From positions 19,990-83,989 of the forward strand of contig JAWLCQ010000005.1 of NCBI GenBank assembly GCA_041687095.1: 64,000 bases of DNA. The letters are read 5' to 3'. The notes under the pieces are model-generated. The model was not told where the DNA came from. It made no database searches and saw only the letters and a program-made list of their open reading frames with translations. The position numbers and the translations under genes are program-made. The DNA comes from JAWLCQ01 sp041687095 (GTDB lineage Bacteria > Planctomycetota > Phycisphaerae > SM23-33). Within the stretch, counting starts at the first letter, position 1, and each line of letters starts with the position of its first letter. Below, piece after piece: positions 24,802 through 34,864 of this stretch.

Positions 24802-26943
24802 ATGGCAATGGAGAACGGACAGCTCAACTGGATCGCCGGGTTCATCTGGAACATCGCCGACGACGTGCTCCGGGACGTGTACGTCCGGGGCAAGTACCGC
24901 GACGTGATCCTGCCGATGACCGTCATCCGGCGGCTCGACGCGGTGCTCGAACCGACGAAGGAGGCGGTGCTCAAGCTCGACGAGCAACTCGACACCGCCG
25001 GCGTCGCCAATAAGCAGGCGGCCCTGTGCCACGCGTCGGGCAACGCCTTCTACAACGTCTCGCCCTTCACCCTCCGCGATCTCCGTGCACGGGCCCGCCA
25101 GCAGCAGCTTCGCTCCGACTTCGAGGCCTACCTCGACGGCTTCTCGCCCAACGTCCAGGAGATCCTCGACAAGTTCAAGCTCCGCAACCAGATCCCCACG
25201 CTGGTCGAGGCCGACATCCTCGGGAGCCTCATCGAGAAGTTCACCTCCCGCGACATCAACCTCAGCCCCGACCCCGTCAGGGACACCGACGGCAAGGTCC
25301 GCCTGCCCGGCCTGGACAACCACGCCATGGGCACGATCTTCGAGGAGCTGATCCGTCGATTCAACGAAGAGAACAACGAGGAGGCCGGGGAGCACTTCAC
25401 GCCCCGCGACGTCGTGAAGCTCATGGCCAACCTCATCTTCTACCCCGTCGCCGATGAAATCCGCGACGCCACCTACCGCGTCTACGACGGCGCCTGCGGG
25501 ACGGGGGGCATGCTGACCGTCGCCGAGGAAACGCTCGACGCCCTGGCTCGCGAGCACGGCAAGGAAGTCTCCATCCACCTGTTCGGCCAGGAAGTCCAGC
25601 CCGAAACCTACGCCATCAGCAAGGCCGACCTGCTGCTCAAGGGCGAGGGGCAGGCCGCGGAGAACATGGCCTACGGGTCCACTCTCTCCTCGGACGCCTT
25701 CCCGTCGATGGAGTTCGACTTCATGCTCTCCAACCCGCCGTACGGCAAGAGCTGGAAGACGGACCTCGAACGCATGGGCGGCAAGAAGGACCTGGGCGAC
25801 CCCCGCTTCGCCGTGCAGCACCGGGGCGACGAACTCTCCCTCATCACCCGCTCCAGCGACGGGCAACTCATGTTCCTCGTGAACAAGCTGACGAAGATGA
25901 TCAGCGACCCCCGCTCGCCCCTCGGCAGCCGCATCGCCGAGGTCCACAACGGCTCGTCCCTCTTCACCGGCGACGCCGGGCAGGGCGAGAGCAACATCCG
26001 CCGCTGGATCATCGAGAATGACTGGCTGGAGGCCATCATCGCGCTGCCGCTGAACATGTTCTACAACACCGGCATCGCGACGTACATCTGGGTGCTCACC
26101 AACCGCAAGCCCGCACGCCGTCAGGGCAAGGTCCAGCTCATCGACGCCACGGGCATCCTCACGCCCCTGCGGAAGAACCTGGGCAAGAAGAACTGCGAGC
26201 TGTCCGACGAGCAGATTCGGCAGATCACGGACATGTTCCTCGCGTTCAAGGAGACCGAGCAGTCGAAGATCTTCCCCAACGAGGCCTTCGGGTACTGGAA
26301 GATCACCGTGGAACGCCCGCTGCGACTGGCGGTGGACCTGTCGCCAAGGCCCCTCGACGCCCTGGGGACCGCATGCAAGAAGGCGAAGGAGTCGTATCTG
26401 CCCGACGTCGTCCGGACCGTGGCGGAGCGCGTCGGTGCGGGCCCGCACCTGGACTACAACAGCTTCCTCCGGGCCCTGGACACCGAGGCCCGCGAGCAAT
26501 TCGGCAAGCTTACGGCCAAGCACGAGAAGCTCGTGCGCGACGCGCTGACCCGCAAGGACGAGCAGGCCGAGCCCGTGGCCAAGAAGGTCAGCCCGGCCAA
26601 ATCCGAGGCCGACCCGCTACATGGACTGTACCCCGTGACCATCGGCGGCAAGCCGCGCCTGGCCGAGTACGAGCCCGACAGCGACCTCCGGGACACCGAG
26701 CAAGTCCCCCTGCTGGAGGAAGGGGGCGTCGAGGCGTTCTTCCGGCGGGAGGTGCTGCCCCACGTGTCCGATGCCTGGATCGACAGCAGCAAGACGCAGA
26801 TCGGCTACGAGATCAGCTTCACCCGGCACTTCTACAAGCCCACGCCGCTGCGAACGCTAGATGAGATAAGGGCCGACCTCGAAGCCCTCCAGGCCGAGGG
26901 TGAGGGGCTGCTGGAGGCAATCATCGGAGGGCAGGGCCAATGA
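24802..26943 (+). CDS. hsdM: Type I restriction-modification methyltransferase subunit
   Basis: 713-residue N6-adenine methyltransferase. The N-terminal HsdM helical domain (GFIWNIADDVLRDVYVRGKYRDVILPMTVIRRLD) is followed by FTPRDVVKLM, the AdoMet motif DGACGTGGM near 229-237 and catalytic NPPY at about 310-313. The C-terminal 200 residues extend past the usual 500-residue HsdM and end with a helical region. It works with HsdS to methylate host DNA and with HsdR to cut foreign DNA. The stop overlaps the next ATG. Confidence 0.95.
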   Translation: MAMENGQLNWIAGFIWNIADDVLRDVYVRGKYRDVILPMTVIRRLDAVLEPTKEAVLKLDEQLDTAGVANKQAALCHASGNAFYNVSPFTLRDLRARARQQQLRSDFEAYLDGFSPNVQEILDKFKLRNQIPTLVEADILGSLIEKFTSRDINLSPDPVRDTDGKVRLPGLDNHAMGTIFEELIRRFNEENNEEAGEHFTPRDVVKLMANLIFYPVADEIRDATYRVYDGACGTGGMLTVAEETLDALAREHGKEVSIHLFGQEVQPETYAISKADLLLKGEGQAAENMAYGSTLSSDAFPSMEFDFMLSNPPYGKSWKTDLERMGGKKDLGDPRFAVQHRGDELSLITRSSDGQLMFLVNKLTKMISDPRSPLGSRIAEVHNGSSLFTGDAGQGESNIRRWIIENDWLEAIIALPLNMFYNTGIATYIWVLTNRKPARRQGKVQLIDATGILTPLRKNLGKKNCELSDEQIRQITDMFLAFKETEQSKIFPNEAFGYWKITVERPLRLAVDLSPRPLDALGTACKKAKESYLPDVVRTVAERVGAGPHLDYNSFLRALDTEAREQFGKLTAKHEKLVRDALTRKDEQAEPVAKKVSPAKSEADPLHGLYPVTIGGKPRLAEYEPDSDLRDTEQVPLLEEGGVEAFFRREVLPHVSDAWIDSSKTQIGYEISFTRHFYKPTPLRTLDEIRADLEALQAEGEGLLEAIIGGQGQ

Positions 26944-27383
26944 AGAGGAACCAAGAGAGGACGCTCCGTGAACGTCTGGAAGGGCTGACAGCATTCCTAC
27001 CCCGGTTAGTAGAACCCGGCTTCAGCTTTGGCGTGTGGGCCGGACGCAAGGAGTCGGACCCTGGTGTCCAGACATTGCCCTTCTTCACGCTTTCCGACAC
27101 CGCGAGCGAATTCGTTCAGGCTGCCTATGACCTCGACTGGGTTCGCGGCGACTTCGACTGGGGCAGGTGGAAGGACACGCCCGAGGCAATCCGCTTGCGC
27201 GACGACCCTCAGGCCATGGCCATCGCGACGCCCATGCAGCTATCCCACCTGCTCACGGTGCTTATCCGTCAGGAGCGCTTCTGCGAAGGCTCCCTCGCCG
27301 CTGCCTTCGAATCCGGCTTGCTGACCGCCATCTGCCGCCGCGCTGCCGAGTTGGCAGACCAGGAGGGCAAAGGAAAGCAATGA
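26940..27383 (+). CDS. DUF6508 family protein
   Basis: 147 residues of the DUF6508 type: residues 60-85 read YDLDWVRGDFDWGRWKDTPEA, followed by HLLTVLIRQERFCEG. The role is unknown, but these proteins often occur inside restriction operons. It overlaps both hsdM and the nuclease gene by 4 bp, so it is made with them. Confidence 0.8.
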   Translation: MKRNQERTLRERLEGLTAFLPRLVEPGFSFGVWAGRKESDPGVQTLPFFTLSDTASEFVQAAYDLDWVRGDFDWGRWKDTPEAIRLRDDPQAMAIATPMQLSHLLTVLIRQERFCEGSLAAAFESGLLTAICRRAAELADQEGKGKQ

Positions 27384-28495
27384 CCGAGACCGAGCCCAAT
27401 CTCTACGATTTCGCTACGAAGGAGCTTTCCCAGGACGCCACGCTGGCCTACCTCCTGTCGTGGGCCAAGCCGGAGTATCGCTCCCGGCATCCCAAGCTCA
27501 ACCAACTCGGGGAGAGTCTGCTCCGGACCCTTGTCCGCATGTCCGCACGTGCCTGCGGCGTCGCCGACCCGCTGGAGAGCGCTCCGGTCGAGAAGGTCGA
27601 GCTCGCCGTCCAGGAGAATCACATCGACGTGTGCGCCGAGATCAACGAGGACGTCTTTCTGCTCATCGAGGACAAGGTCGATACGCAGGAGCACTCCGGC
27701 CAGATCGCGCGGTATACCCGTGAGGTCCGCAAGCGCATGCGGAAGCGTAGGAATCCGCCGGTCGTCCTGCCCATCTACGTCAAGACCGGCAATGAGTGCC
27801 TCATTCTCGACAAGGCCCCCATTTGCGGTGTTTTCCTCCGTAAAGATATGCTGGACGTGCTGGACGCCGTTGGCGAAACAGGCAACACCATCGTCGAGAA
27901 CTTCCGCCGGCACCTCCGCGCCATCCAGGCCGAAACGGACAGCTACCTCCATGAGCCCTGCGGGGATTGGTCATGGCGGGCCGTCCAGGGCTACTACGCG
28001 GCCTTGACCGACTGGCTCGACGCCCTGCCCGACCGCAGGAATGGCGAGAACGACCCGGGGTGGCACTACGTCCCCAACCCATCCGGGGGCTTCACCGGTT
28101 TCTGGTGGCACTGGTGCGAGTGCAAGGCCCTGCGGTGCAACATCTACCTCCAGATCGAGGACGCCTGCTGCCTCAAGATTCGCGCGGGGGACGTTCGAAA
28201 CGAAGCCGGCAAGTCGGTAAGGATCGACAGCGACCGGCTCTGGCAGGTCTTCGAGGCCGTTCAGGCCGCGGGCGAGGACAGTCGCTTTGCCTCCCTGCGT
28301 CCCCGCAAGGCGGGCGTGTTTCGCGGCGGATGGGGCGGTCACGTCGCCGAGCTGCAGTTTGATGGCGGAGAGAAGACGTACATAGCCGCCAGCGACGCCG
28401 ACCTGATTGACATGCCCGCCACGCAGGATCGCCTCCGCCTAGCCATGGACTTCGTAACCGCGGTTCGCGACAAGGCCGAGGAGGCCAGCGCATGA
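27380..28495 (+). CDS. PD-(D/E)XK superfamily nuclease inside the type I RM operon
   Basis: 371 residues. The nuclease core is at 80-110: Asp83 in NHIDVCAE and Glu97/Lys99 in LLIEDKVDT, matching the PD-(D/E)XK pattern, followed by SGQIARYTREV. The C-terminal half (residues 200-371) has a GFWWHW patch and may sense DNA or a ligand. It is coupled on both sides by ATGA overlaps between the DUF6508 gene and hsdS. Restriction accessory or back-up effector is the inferred role. Confidence 0.8.
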   Translation: MTETEPNLYDFATKELSQDATLAYLLSWAKPEYRSRHPKLNQLGESLLRTLVRMSARACGVADPLESAPVEKVELAVQENHIDVCAEINEDVFLLIEDKVDTQEHSGQIARYTREVRKRMRKRRNPPVVLPIYVKTGNECLILDKAPICGVFLRKDMLDVLDAVGETGNTIVENFRRHLRAIQAETDSYLHEPCGDWSWRAVQGYYAALTDWLDALPDRRNGENDPGWHYVPNPSGGFTGFWWHWCECKALRCNIYLQIEDACCLKIRAGDVRNEAGKSVRIDSDRLWQVFEAVQAAGEDSRFASLRPRKAGVFRGGWGGHVAELQFDGGEKTYIAASDADLIDMPATQDRLRLAMDFVTAVRDKAEEASA

Positions 28496-30372
28496 CCGAC
28501 GGCCTCCGACCCTATCCCGAATACAAGGACTCCGGCCTGCCGTGGCTTGGCCGGATACCTGCGCATTGGGAGGTCCGAACCTCCAAAAGGATGTTCTCGC
28601 AAAGCGGCGAACGTGCTCGCCTTGACGATGAACAGCTATCCGCCACGCAGGCATACGGCGTCATCCTGCAATCAGACTTTGAGGAACGGGTTGGCCGCAA
28701 GGTAGTCCGGATCATCAACCACTTGGAGAAGCGAAAGCACGTCGAACCTGATGACTTCGTGATCAGCATGCGCAGCTTCCAGGGCGGCCTTGAGCGAGCA
28801 TTTGCCCGAGGAGCGATCCGCTCGTCGTATGTCATCCTGAAGCCCGGAGACTCAGTACATGTGCCGTATTTCGCCCATCTCTTCAAGTCACACGATTACA
28901 TTCAAGCGCTCCGGGCCACCTCCGAGTTCATCCGTGATGGCCAAGACCTAACCTTTGCGAACTTCTCACGAGTGCCGCTGCCGGTTGTACCGTCGGATGA
29001 GCAGAAGGCCATCGCCGACTACCTCGACGCCAACGCGGTCAAGGTCCGCCGGTTCGTCCGCAATCGGCGGCAGCTGATCGAGGTCTTGAACGAGCAGAAG
29101 CAGGCCATCATCAACCGGGCCGTCACCCGTGGCCTCGCCCCCAACGCCCCCCTCAAGCCCTCCGGCATCGACTGGCTCGGCGACATCCCCGAGCACTGGC
29201 AGACACGCCGATTGAAGTTCCTCGTGCGGAATGTGAATGAACAGACCTCGACTCGACAGCCAGACGAGGCGTATGTCGCCCTTGAGCACGTTGAGGGATG
29301 GACCGGGAGAATCAACCTGCCGAGCGAAAACATCGAGTTCGACAGCCAATTGAAGCGGTTCCGACCGGGCGATGTGCTGTTCGGCAAGCTTCGGCCGTAC
29401 TTGGCGAAGGTCACTCGTCCAGACGTGCCTGGAGTATGCGTTGGCGAGTTCCTCGTACTGAGAGGGACCGATGAAGGGCTTCTTCCGGAGTTCCTCGAGC
29501 AAGAGCTGCGCTCGAAGCGGTTCATCGACATCATCAACAGCTCAACCTTTGGCGCGAAGATGCCTCGGGCTGACTGGACGTTCATCGGAAATCTGGTAAT
29601 CGCCTATCCGCCAACCCACACTGAGCAGTTGGGGATCCTCGAAGAGATCGGCCGGCAGACCGCATTGCTTCAGAACGCGATTGATACGGCAAAACGGGAG
29701 ATCAACCTGATACGCGAGTACCGCACCCGGCTGATTGCCGGCGTGGTAACGGGGAAACTGGCAGTCCCGCAAGTTGCGGAGATGGCTGCCCCGGCACAGC
29801 AGAGGACGAAGCAAACAGCCAACATCCACTTCCGCCGTTCGGTCTTCGCGGCCGAAATCATCCATCGCCTGCATACCGAGCCCACGTTCGGACACGTCAA
29901 GTTCGAGAAGCTCATGTTCCTCTGCGAGAGGCGATGCGGTGTGGACACGGGCTCGACGTACCACCGCCAAGCCGCCGGCCCTTACGACAACCGGGCCCTC
30001 CGTTCGATTGACGGCCAACTCAAGCGACAGGTCTGGTACGAAGCCAGCAAGGGCGAGAATGGCTGGCGGTACAGACCTTTAGCAAAGGCGGGAGCCCACC
30101 GGCAGTACTTCGATCGGTACTTCGTTGACGTCTTGCCCCGGTTCGACGAGATCATCGAAATCTTCGCCAAGGCGAAGACGGTGCAGTGCGAGATCGTCGC
30201 TACCCTCTATTCCGCCTGGGAAGACCTACTGGCCCATGGTAGGGTGCCAAGTGACGACCAAATCATCGAGCAGGTTCTCCATCATTGGCACCCCGACAAG
30301 CAGAAGATCGAGGCATCCCGATGGCGAAGAGCGCTTGAATGGATGAAGGCGAGGGATCTCAGGCCAGCATGA
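28492..30372 (+). CDS. hsdS: Type I RM specificity subunit with extra C-terminal domain
   Basis: 626 residues, long for HsdS (usually 400-450). Two target-recognition domains each start with the marker W-L-G-x-I-P-x-H-W (at 18-26 and about 226-234), and each is followed by a conserved helix (LDANAVKVRRFVRNRRQLI; the second ends EYRTRLIAGVVTGKL). Residues about 445-626 are an added domain with HVKFEKLMFLCERR and AAGPYDNRAL, resembling Panacea/SocA antitoxin-like domains. The start overlaps the nuclease stop. Confidence 0.9.
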   Translation: MTDGLRPYPEYKDSGLPWLGRIPAHWEVRTSKRMFSQSGERARLDDEQLSATQAYGVILQSDFEERVGRKVVRIINHLEKRKHVEPDDFVISMRSFQGGLERAFARGAIRSSYVILKPGDSVHVPYFAHLFKSHDYIQALRATSEFIRDGQDLTFANFSRVPLPVVPSDEQKAIADYLDANAVKVRRFVRNRRQLIEVLNEQKQAIINRAVTRGLAPNAPLKPSGIDWLGDIPEHWQTRRLKFLVRNVNEQTSTRQPDEAYVALEHVEGWTGRINLPSENIEFDSQLKRFRPGDVLFGKLRPYLAKVTRPDVPGVCVGEFLVLRGTDEGLLPEFLEQELRSKRFIDIINSSTFGAKMPRADWTFIGNLVIAYPPTHTEQLGILEEIGRQTALLQNAIDTAKREINLIREYRTRLIAGVVTGKLAVPQVAEMAAPAQQRTKQTANIHFRRSVFAAEIIHRLHTEPTFGHVKFEKLMFLCERRCGVDTGSTYHRQAAGPYDNRALRSIDGQLKRQVWYEASKGENGWRYRPLAKAGAHRQYFDRYFVDVLPRFDEIIEIFAKAKTVQCEIVATLYSAWEDLLAHGRVPSDDQIIEQVLHHWHPDKQKIEASRWRRALEWMKARDLRPA

Positions 30373-30463
30373 CTAACCATATTCGATTACTGGTAGCGTC
30401 AACGCAGTTATGTGGCGGGAGTCCGCCATCTGCGCCCAGTCCTAATCTTATTGGGAGCGAGAG

Positions 30464-30961
30464 ATGAAGATCAATGATGAACACATGTACCACGGTGCGG
30501 CCCTGAATCAGATCGCGGAGGATCCACACTTCACAGCAATCAACGCGTTCCGAACGAATGGGGAGCTCTCCCGAGCCAGCTTCATCATCAACGACGACAT
30601 CGGCATCTACCTCAAGTATGCCGGAAAGCCTCTCGGCCCATTCGACGAGTACAAGTTCACCTTCCATGCGGACCACCTTGCAGAGCTAGACCGTTTGGCC
30701 GGCAGGTGTGCCAGAGTGTTTCTCGGACTGGTCTGCGTTCAAGGGGACCATATCTGCTGCCTGCCATACGCTGACCTGCAGCACATGGTTGACCTGAGGC
30801 GGAAGAACGCTGGGGTGGACGAAGAGCAATACCAGATCCTGGTTGTTCTCCCAACGAGGAAGTCGTTCAGAGTCTACATCAACCCGCGTGGAGCAAAGGG
30901 CAGGAAGATGGGAGAGCGTGTCGTCAACCGGAACGAGTTCCCTTCGTGTCTATTTGTCTAG
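30464..30961 (+). CDS. RM-associated protein of unknown function
   Basis: 165 residues, MKINDEHMYHGAALNQIAEDP. The pattern INDDIGIYLKYA, EYKFTFHADHLAELD and a late GAKGRKMGERVVNRNEFPS is reminiscent of a small family found with restriction genes. No catalytic motif was recognised. GGGAGCGAG precedes the ATG, and it lies between hsdS and hsdR, 91 bp after the former. Confidence 0.65.
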   Translation: MKINDEHMYHGAALNQIAEDPHFTAINAFRTNGELSRASFIINDDIGIYLKYAGKPLGPFDEYKFTFHADHLAELDRLAGRCARVFLGLVCVQGDHICCLPYADLQHMVDLRRKNAGVDEEQYQILVVLPTRKSFRVYINPRGAKGRKMGERVVNRNEFPSCLFV

Positions 30962-30979
30962 CCCGGAATTGCGGACGGA

Positions 30980-33919
30980 ATGGCATCGACCGATACATCT
31001 GAGAAGTCCCTGGAACGCTTGGTGGCTGAACGGCTGACTACTAGCGCCGGTTACGTGCAGGGCATCAGCGAGGACTACGACCGGGTCCACGCCGTTGACC
31101 TGGCGCAGCTTCAGGGCTTCGTGTGCGCCACCCAGCCGGAGACGGCCGAGGCGCTCGGGCTGGGCGAGGACACGCCCAAGCGGATGCAGTTCCTCCACCG
31201 CCTCCAGGGCGAGATCGCCAAGCGGGGCGTGATCGACGTGCTTCGCGGCGGGGTGAGGCATGGCCCGGTGCACTTGAACCTGTTCTACGGCACGCCGACG
31301 CCAGGCAACGCTGCGGCGGCAGAGCGATTCGCGGCCAATGTCTTCAGCGTCACCCGGCAGCTTCGGTACAGCAAGGACGAGACGCAGCTCGCACTGGACC
31401 TGTGCCTGTTCATCAACGGATTGCCGGTGGCGACGTTCGAGCTCAAGAACCGCCTGACGAAGCAGACGGTCGAGGACGCTGTGCAGCAGTACCGACGGGA
31501 CCGCGACCCGCGGGAGCTGCTGTTCCAGTTCCCCCGGTGCATGGTGCACTTCGCGGTGGACGATCAGGAGGTGCGGATGTGCACGCACCTCAAGGGCAGG
31601 GACTCCTGGTTCCTCCCGTTCAACAAGGGCTTCCAGGACGGGGCGGGCAACCCGCCCAACCCCGCGGGGCTCAAGACGGCCTACCTCTGGGAGGAGGTCC
31701 TCACCAAGCCCGGGCTCACGGACATCATCGAGAACTACGCCCAGGTCGTCGAGGAGCGGGACGACCGGGGCCGGAAGAAGCAGAAGCAGGTCTTCCCGCG
31801 ATATCACCAGCTTCGGGTGGTGCGGAGGCTCTTGGCCGCTGCGCAGGCGGACGGGGTGGGCAAGCGGTACCTGGTCCAGCACTCGGCGGGCAGCGGCAAG
31901 AGCAACTCCATCGCTTGGCTGGCCCACCAGCTCATCGGGTTGGAGCGGGACGGAGCGGTGCTGTTCGACTCGGTGATCGTCGTCACGGACCGGCGGGTGC
32001 TGGATCGGCAGATCAAGGAGACGATCAAGCAGTTCGCCCAGGTGTCGGCGACGGTCGGGCACGCGGAGCGGAGCGGGGACTTGCGGCGGTTCCTGCGGGA
32101 CGGCAAGCGGATCATCATCACGACGGTGCAGAAGTTCCCCTTCATCCTCGACGAGATCGGGGACGAGCACCGCGGGCGGAAGTTCGCCATCATCATCGAC
32201 GAGGCCCACTCCAGCCAGGGCGGCCGGACGGCGGCGCAGATGAACATGGCGCTGTCGGAGGACGGGACCGGGGAGGAGGAGAGCTACGAGGACCAGATCA
32301 ACCGCATCATGGAGGCGAGGCAGATGCTGGAGAACGCCAGCTACTTCGCCTTCACGGCCACGCCGAAGAACAAGACGCTGGAGATCTTCGGGCAGCCCGA
32401 TCCCCAGGGGGACAAGGTCCGCCACCGGCCGTTCGACAGCTACACAATGAAGCAGGCCATCCAGGAGGGGTTCATCCTGGACGTACTGGCGAGCTACACG
32501 CCGGTGGAGAGCTACTACCGGCTGATGAAGACGGTGGAGGCCGACCCGGAGTTCGACACGAGCAAGGCGCAGAAGAAGCTGCGGCGGTACGTGGAGTCGC
32601 ACGACCACGCGATCCGGCGGAAGGCCGAGATCATGGTGGACCACTTCCACGACCAGGTGATGGCGCGGCGGAAGATCGGGGGTCAGGCGAGGGCGATGGT
32701 CATCTGCAGCAGCATCCGCCGGGCGATCCAGTACTACCACGCCTTCTCGGCGTATCTGCGGGAGCGCAAGAGCCCCTACCAGGCAATCGTCGCCTTTTCG
32801 GGGGAGCACGAGGACGGGGGGCGGCAGGTGACGGAGGCGACGCTCAACGGGTTCCCCAGCGGACAGATCGAGAAGAAGTTCCAGCAGGACCCGTACCGCT
32901 TCCTGATCGTCGCCGACAAGTTCCAGACCGGCTACGACGAACCGCTGCTGCACACGATGTACGTGGACAAGGTGCTCTCTGGCATCAAGGCGGTTCAGAC
33001 GCTCTCGCGCCTCAACCGGGCCCACCCGCAGAAGACCGACACCTTCGTGCTGGACTTCATGAACGACGTGGACATGATCACGACGGCCTTCGCGGACTAC
33101 TACCGCAGCACGGTCCTGAGCGAGGAGACGGACCCGAACAAGCTGCACGACCTGAAGGCGACGCTGGACGGGTACCAGGTGTACGCCTGGCCGCAGGTGG
33201 AGGAGCTGGCGAGGCTGTTCGTCGGGGGCGCGGTGCGGGACCGGCTCGACCCGATCCTGGACGCGTGCGTGGCGAACTACGTCACGGAGCTCGACGAGGA
33301 CGGGCAGGTGACCTTCAAGGGCAAGGCGAAGGCGTTTACCCGGACGTACCAGTTCCTTGGGTCGATCCTTCCCTACACGGTCCGGGAGTGGGAGGAGTTG
33401 TCGATCTTCCTGAACTTCCTGGTCCCCAAGCTGCCGGCCCCGGTGGAGGAGGACCTGTCCAAAGGCATCCTCGAAGCGATCGACATGGAGAGCTACCGCA
33501 ACGAGGTGCAGGAGACCATGCGGCTGGCTCTGCCGGACGAGGACGGGGAGGTCGGGCCCGTGCCCACCAGCGGCGGCGGCCGCAAGCCCGAGCCCGAACT
33601 GGACAGGCTCAGCAGCATCATCAAGTCGTTCAACGAGCAGTTCGGCAACATCGACTGGAGTGACGCCGACCGCATCCGGCGGGTCATCGCCGAGGAGATC
33701 CCCGCCCGCGTCGCCGCCAACCGCGCCTACCAGAACGCCATGAGGAACAGCGACCGCGCCGCCGCCCGCCTGGAACACGACCGGGCCCTGGAGGACGTCG
33801 TCGTCAGCATGCTCTCGGACCACACCGAGCTCTTCCGGCAGTTCCAGGACCACCCGGGCTTCCGGCAGTGGCTCGCGGACACGATCTTCGGCGTGACGTA
33901 CGATGGAAGTGCGGCATGA
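30980..33919 (+). CDS. hsdR: Type I restriction enzyme motor/endonuclease subunit
   Basis: 979 residues. The N-terminal PD-(D/E)XK nuclease has Asp near 139 in LALDLCLFING and ELK near 153-155. The SF2 translocase has motif I HSAGSGKSN near 299-307, DEAH near 406-409, FAFTATPKNKT and QTGYDEP downstream. The C-terminal helical domain binds HsdM/S. Its size and order are normal for HsdR. It starts with ATG 18 bp after the preceding stop. This completes the HsdMSR set. Confidence 0.95.
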   Translation: MASTDTSEKSLERLVAERLTTSAGYVQGISEDYDRVHAVDLAQLQGFVCATQPETAEALGLGEDTPKRMQFLHRLQGEIAKRGVIDVLRGGVRHGPVHLNLFYGTPTPGNAAAAERFAANVFSVTRQLRYSKDETQLALDLCLFINGLPVATFELKNRLTKQTVEDAVQQYRRDRDPRELLFQFPRCMVHFAVDDQEVRMCTHLKGRDSWFLPFNKGFQDGAGNPPNPAGLKTAYLWEEVLTKPGLTDIIENYAQVVEERDDRGRKKQKQVFPRYHQLRVVRRLLAAAQADGVGKRYLVQHSAGSGKSNSIAWLAHQLIGLERDGAVLFDSVIVVTDRRVLDRQIKETIKQFAQVSATVGHAERSGDLRRFLRDGKRIIITTVQKFPFILDEIGDEHRGRKFAIIIDEAHSSQGGRTAAQMNMALSEDGTGEEESYEDQINRIMEARQMLENASYFAFTATPKNKTLEIFGQPDPQGDKVRHRPFDSYTMKQAIQEGFILDVLASYTPVESYYRLMKTVEADPEFDTSKAQKKLRRYVESHDHAIRRKAEIMVDHFHDQVMARRKIGGQARAMVICSSIRRAIQYYHAFSAYLRERKSPYQAIVAFSGEHEDGGRQVTEATLNGFPSGQIEKKFQQDPYRFLIVADKFQTGYDEPLLHTMYVDKVLSGIKAVQTLSRLNRAHPQKTDTFVLDFMNDVDMITTAFADYYRSTVLSEETDPNKLHDLKATLDGYQVYAWPQVEELARLFVGGAVRDRLDPILDACVANYVTELDEDGQVTFKGKAKAFTRTYQFLGSILPYTVREWEELSIFLNFLVPKLPAPVEEDLSKGILEAIDMESYRNEVQETMRLALPDEDGEVGPVPTSGGGRKPEPELDRLSSIIKSFNEQFGNIDWSDADRIRRVIAEEIPARVAANRAYQNAMRNSDRAAARLEHDRALEDVVVSMLSDHTELFRQFQDHPGFRQWLADTIFGVTYDGSAA

Positions 33920-33935
33920 GACAGGAGACTTCCCT

Positions 33936-34838
33936 ATGATCGACCGACGGCCGCAAACGATCCAGTTCTTCCTGCCACAGGGCGAACCGCGGGGCCTTCG
34001 CATCGCCGAGATCACCACGCGGATCGTGCAAGCGGTCTACGTCCCACGGAACAAGCTGACGGAGGCTGGGGATCGCCCCGAGTTGCGGGGAGTCGGGGTC
34101 TACTTCCTCTTCGGCCAACCCGAGGAGGCCGCCAAGCCCATCTGCTACATCGGCGAGGCCGAGGACTGCCATACCCGCCTGAAGCAGCACAACGCAAGCA
34201 AGGACTTCTGGCAGCAGGCCATCGCCATCGTCTCCAAGACCGGGAGCTTCACCAAGGCCCATGTGCGGTATCTCGAATGGTACTGCATCGGCAAGGCGAA
34301 GGAGGTCAGCAGGTACACGCTGGAGAACGGCAACGGTAGCAGCGAGCCGTTTACGACCGAGCCCATGCGGGCCGACCTGATGGACGCATTCGACACGCTC
34401 AACGTCCTCACATCAGCGTTGGGCTATCCAGTGGTCGAGGCGAGGCTCCAGGCGCAGCGAGAGGAGATCTTCTACTGCACGCGAAGGCCGCGCGATGGGG
34501 TGGAGTGCGATGCGAAGGGCTATCCGACGGACGACGGCTTCACGGTGATGGCCGGTTCGCGTGGCAGGAAGAAGATGGCCGACTACGCTGGCGAGTGGCT
34601 CATCTCGGGACGGCGAGAACTCATGGAGGCCGGGGTGATCCAGGAGGAGTCCGATGGCGAGCATATCCGCTTCGCGGAGGACTACACCTTCAAGACCCCA
34701 AGCGGCGCGGCCATGATGCTGATCGGCTCTCCGGCTAACGGCTGGACGGAATGGAAGGATCGGGACGGACGAACGTTAGATGAGCTGAAGCGGCAGGCAT
34801 CGGGAGTTACCGAAGCCGACACCGGGAACTGCGAGTAG
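33936..34838 (+). CDS. GIY-YIG nuclease with DUF4357-like C-terminus
   Basis: 300 residues. The GIY-YIG core is at 52-86: GVYFLFG ... CYIGEAEDCHTRLKQHN, with Arg81 as the expected catalytic arginine. The C-terminal 70 residues (YTFKTPSGAAMMLIGSPANGWTEWKDRDGRTLDELKR) are DUF4357. ATG 33936 is preferred because AGGAGA lies 7-8 nt upstream. It follows hsdR by 16 bp and is likely a restriction accessory nuclease. Confidence 0.85.
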   Translation: MIDRRPQTIQFFLPQGEPRGLRIAEITTRIVQAVYVPRNKLTEAGDRPELRGVGVYFLFGQPEEAAKPICYIGEAEDCHTRLKQHNASKDFWQQAIAIVSKTGSFTKAHVRYLEWYCIGKAKEVSRYTLENGNGSSEPFTTEPMRADLMDAFDTLNVLTSALGYPVVEARLQAQREEIFYCTRRPRDGVECDAKGYPTDDGFTVMAGSRGRKKMADYAGEWLISGRRELMEAGVIQEESDGEHIRFAEDYTFKTPSGAAMMLIGSPANGWTEWKDRDGRTLDELKRQASGVTEADTGNCE

Positions 34839-34864
34839 GTGTTTACATCGCTGGGAGGCCTGGC

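Noticed and set aside
30950..34018. 1022-codon minus-strand open frame
   Set aside because: It is antisense to hsdR and the GIY-YIG gene. High GC removes stop codons from the opposite strand; the product has no recognisable domain.
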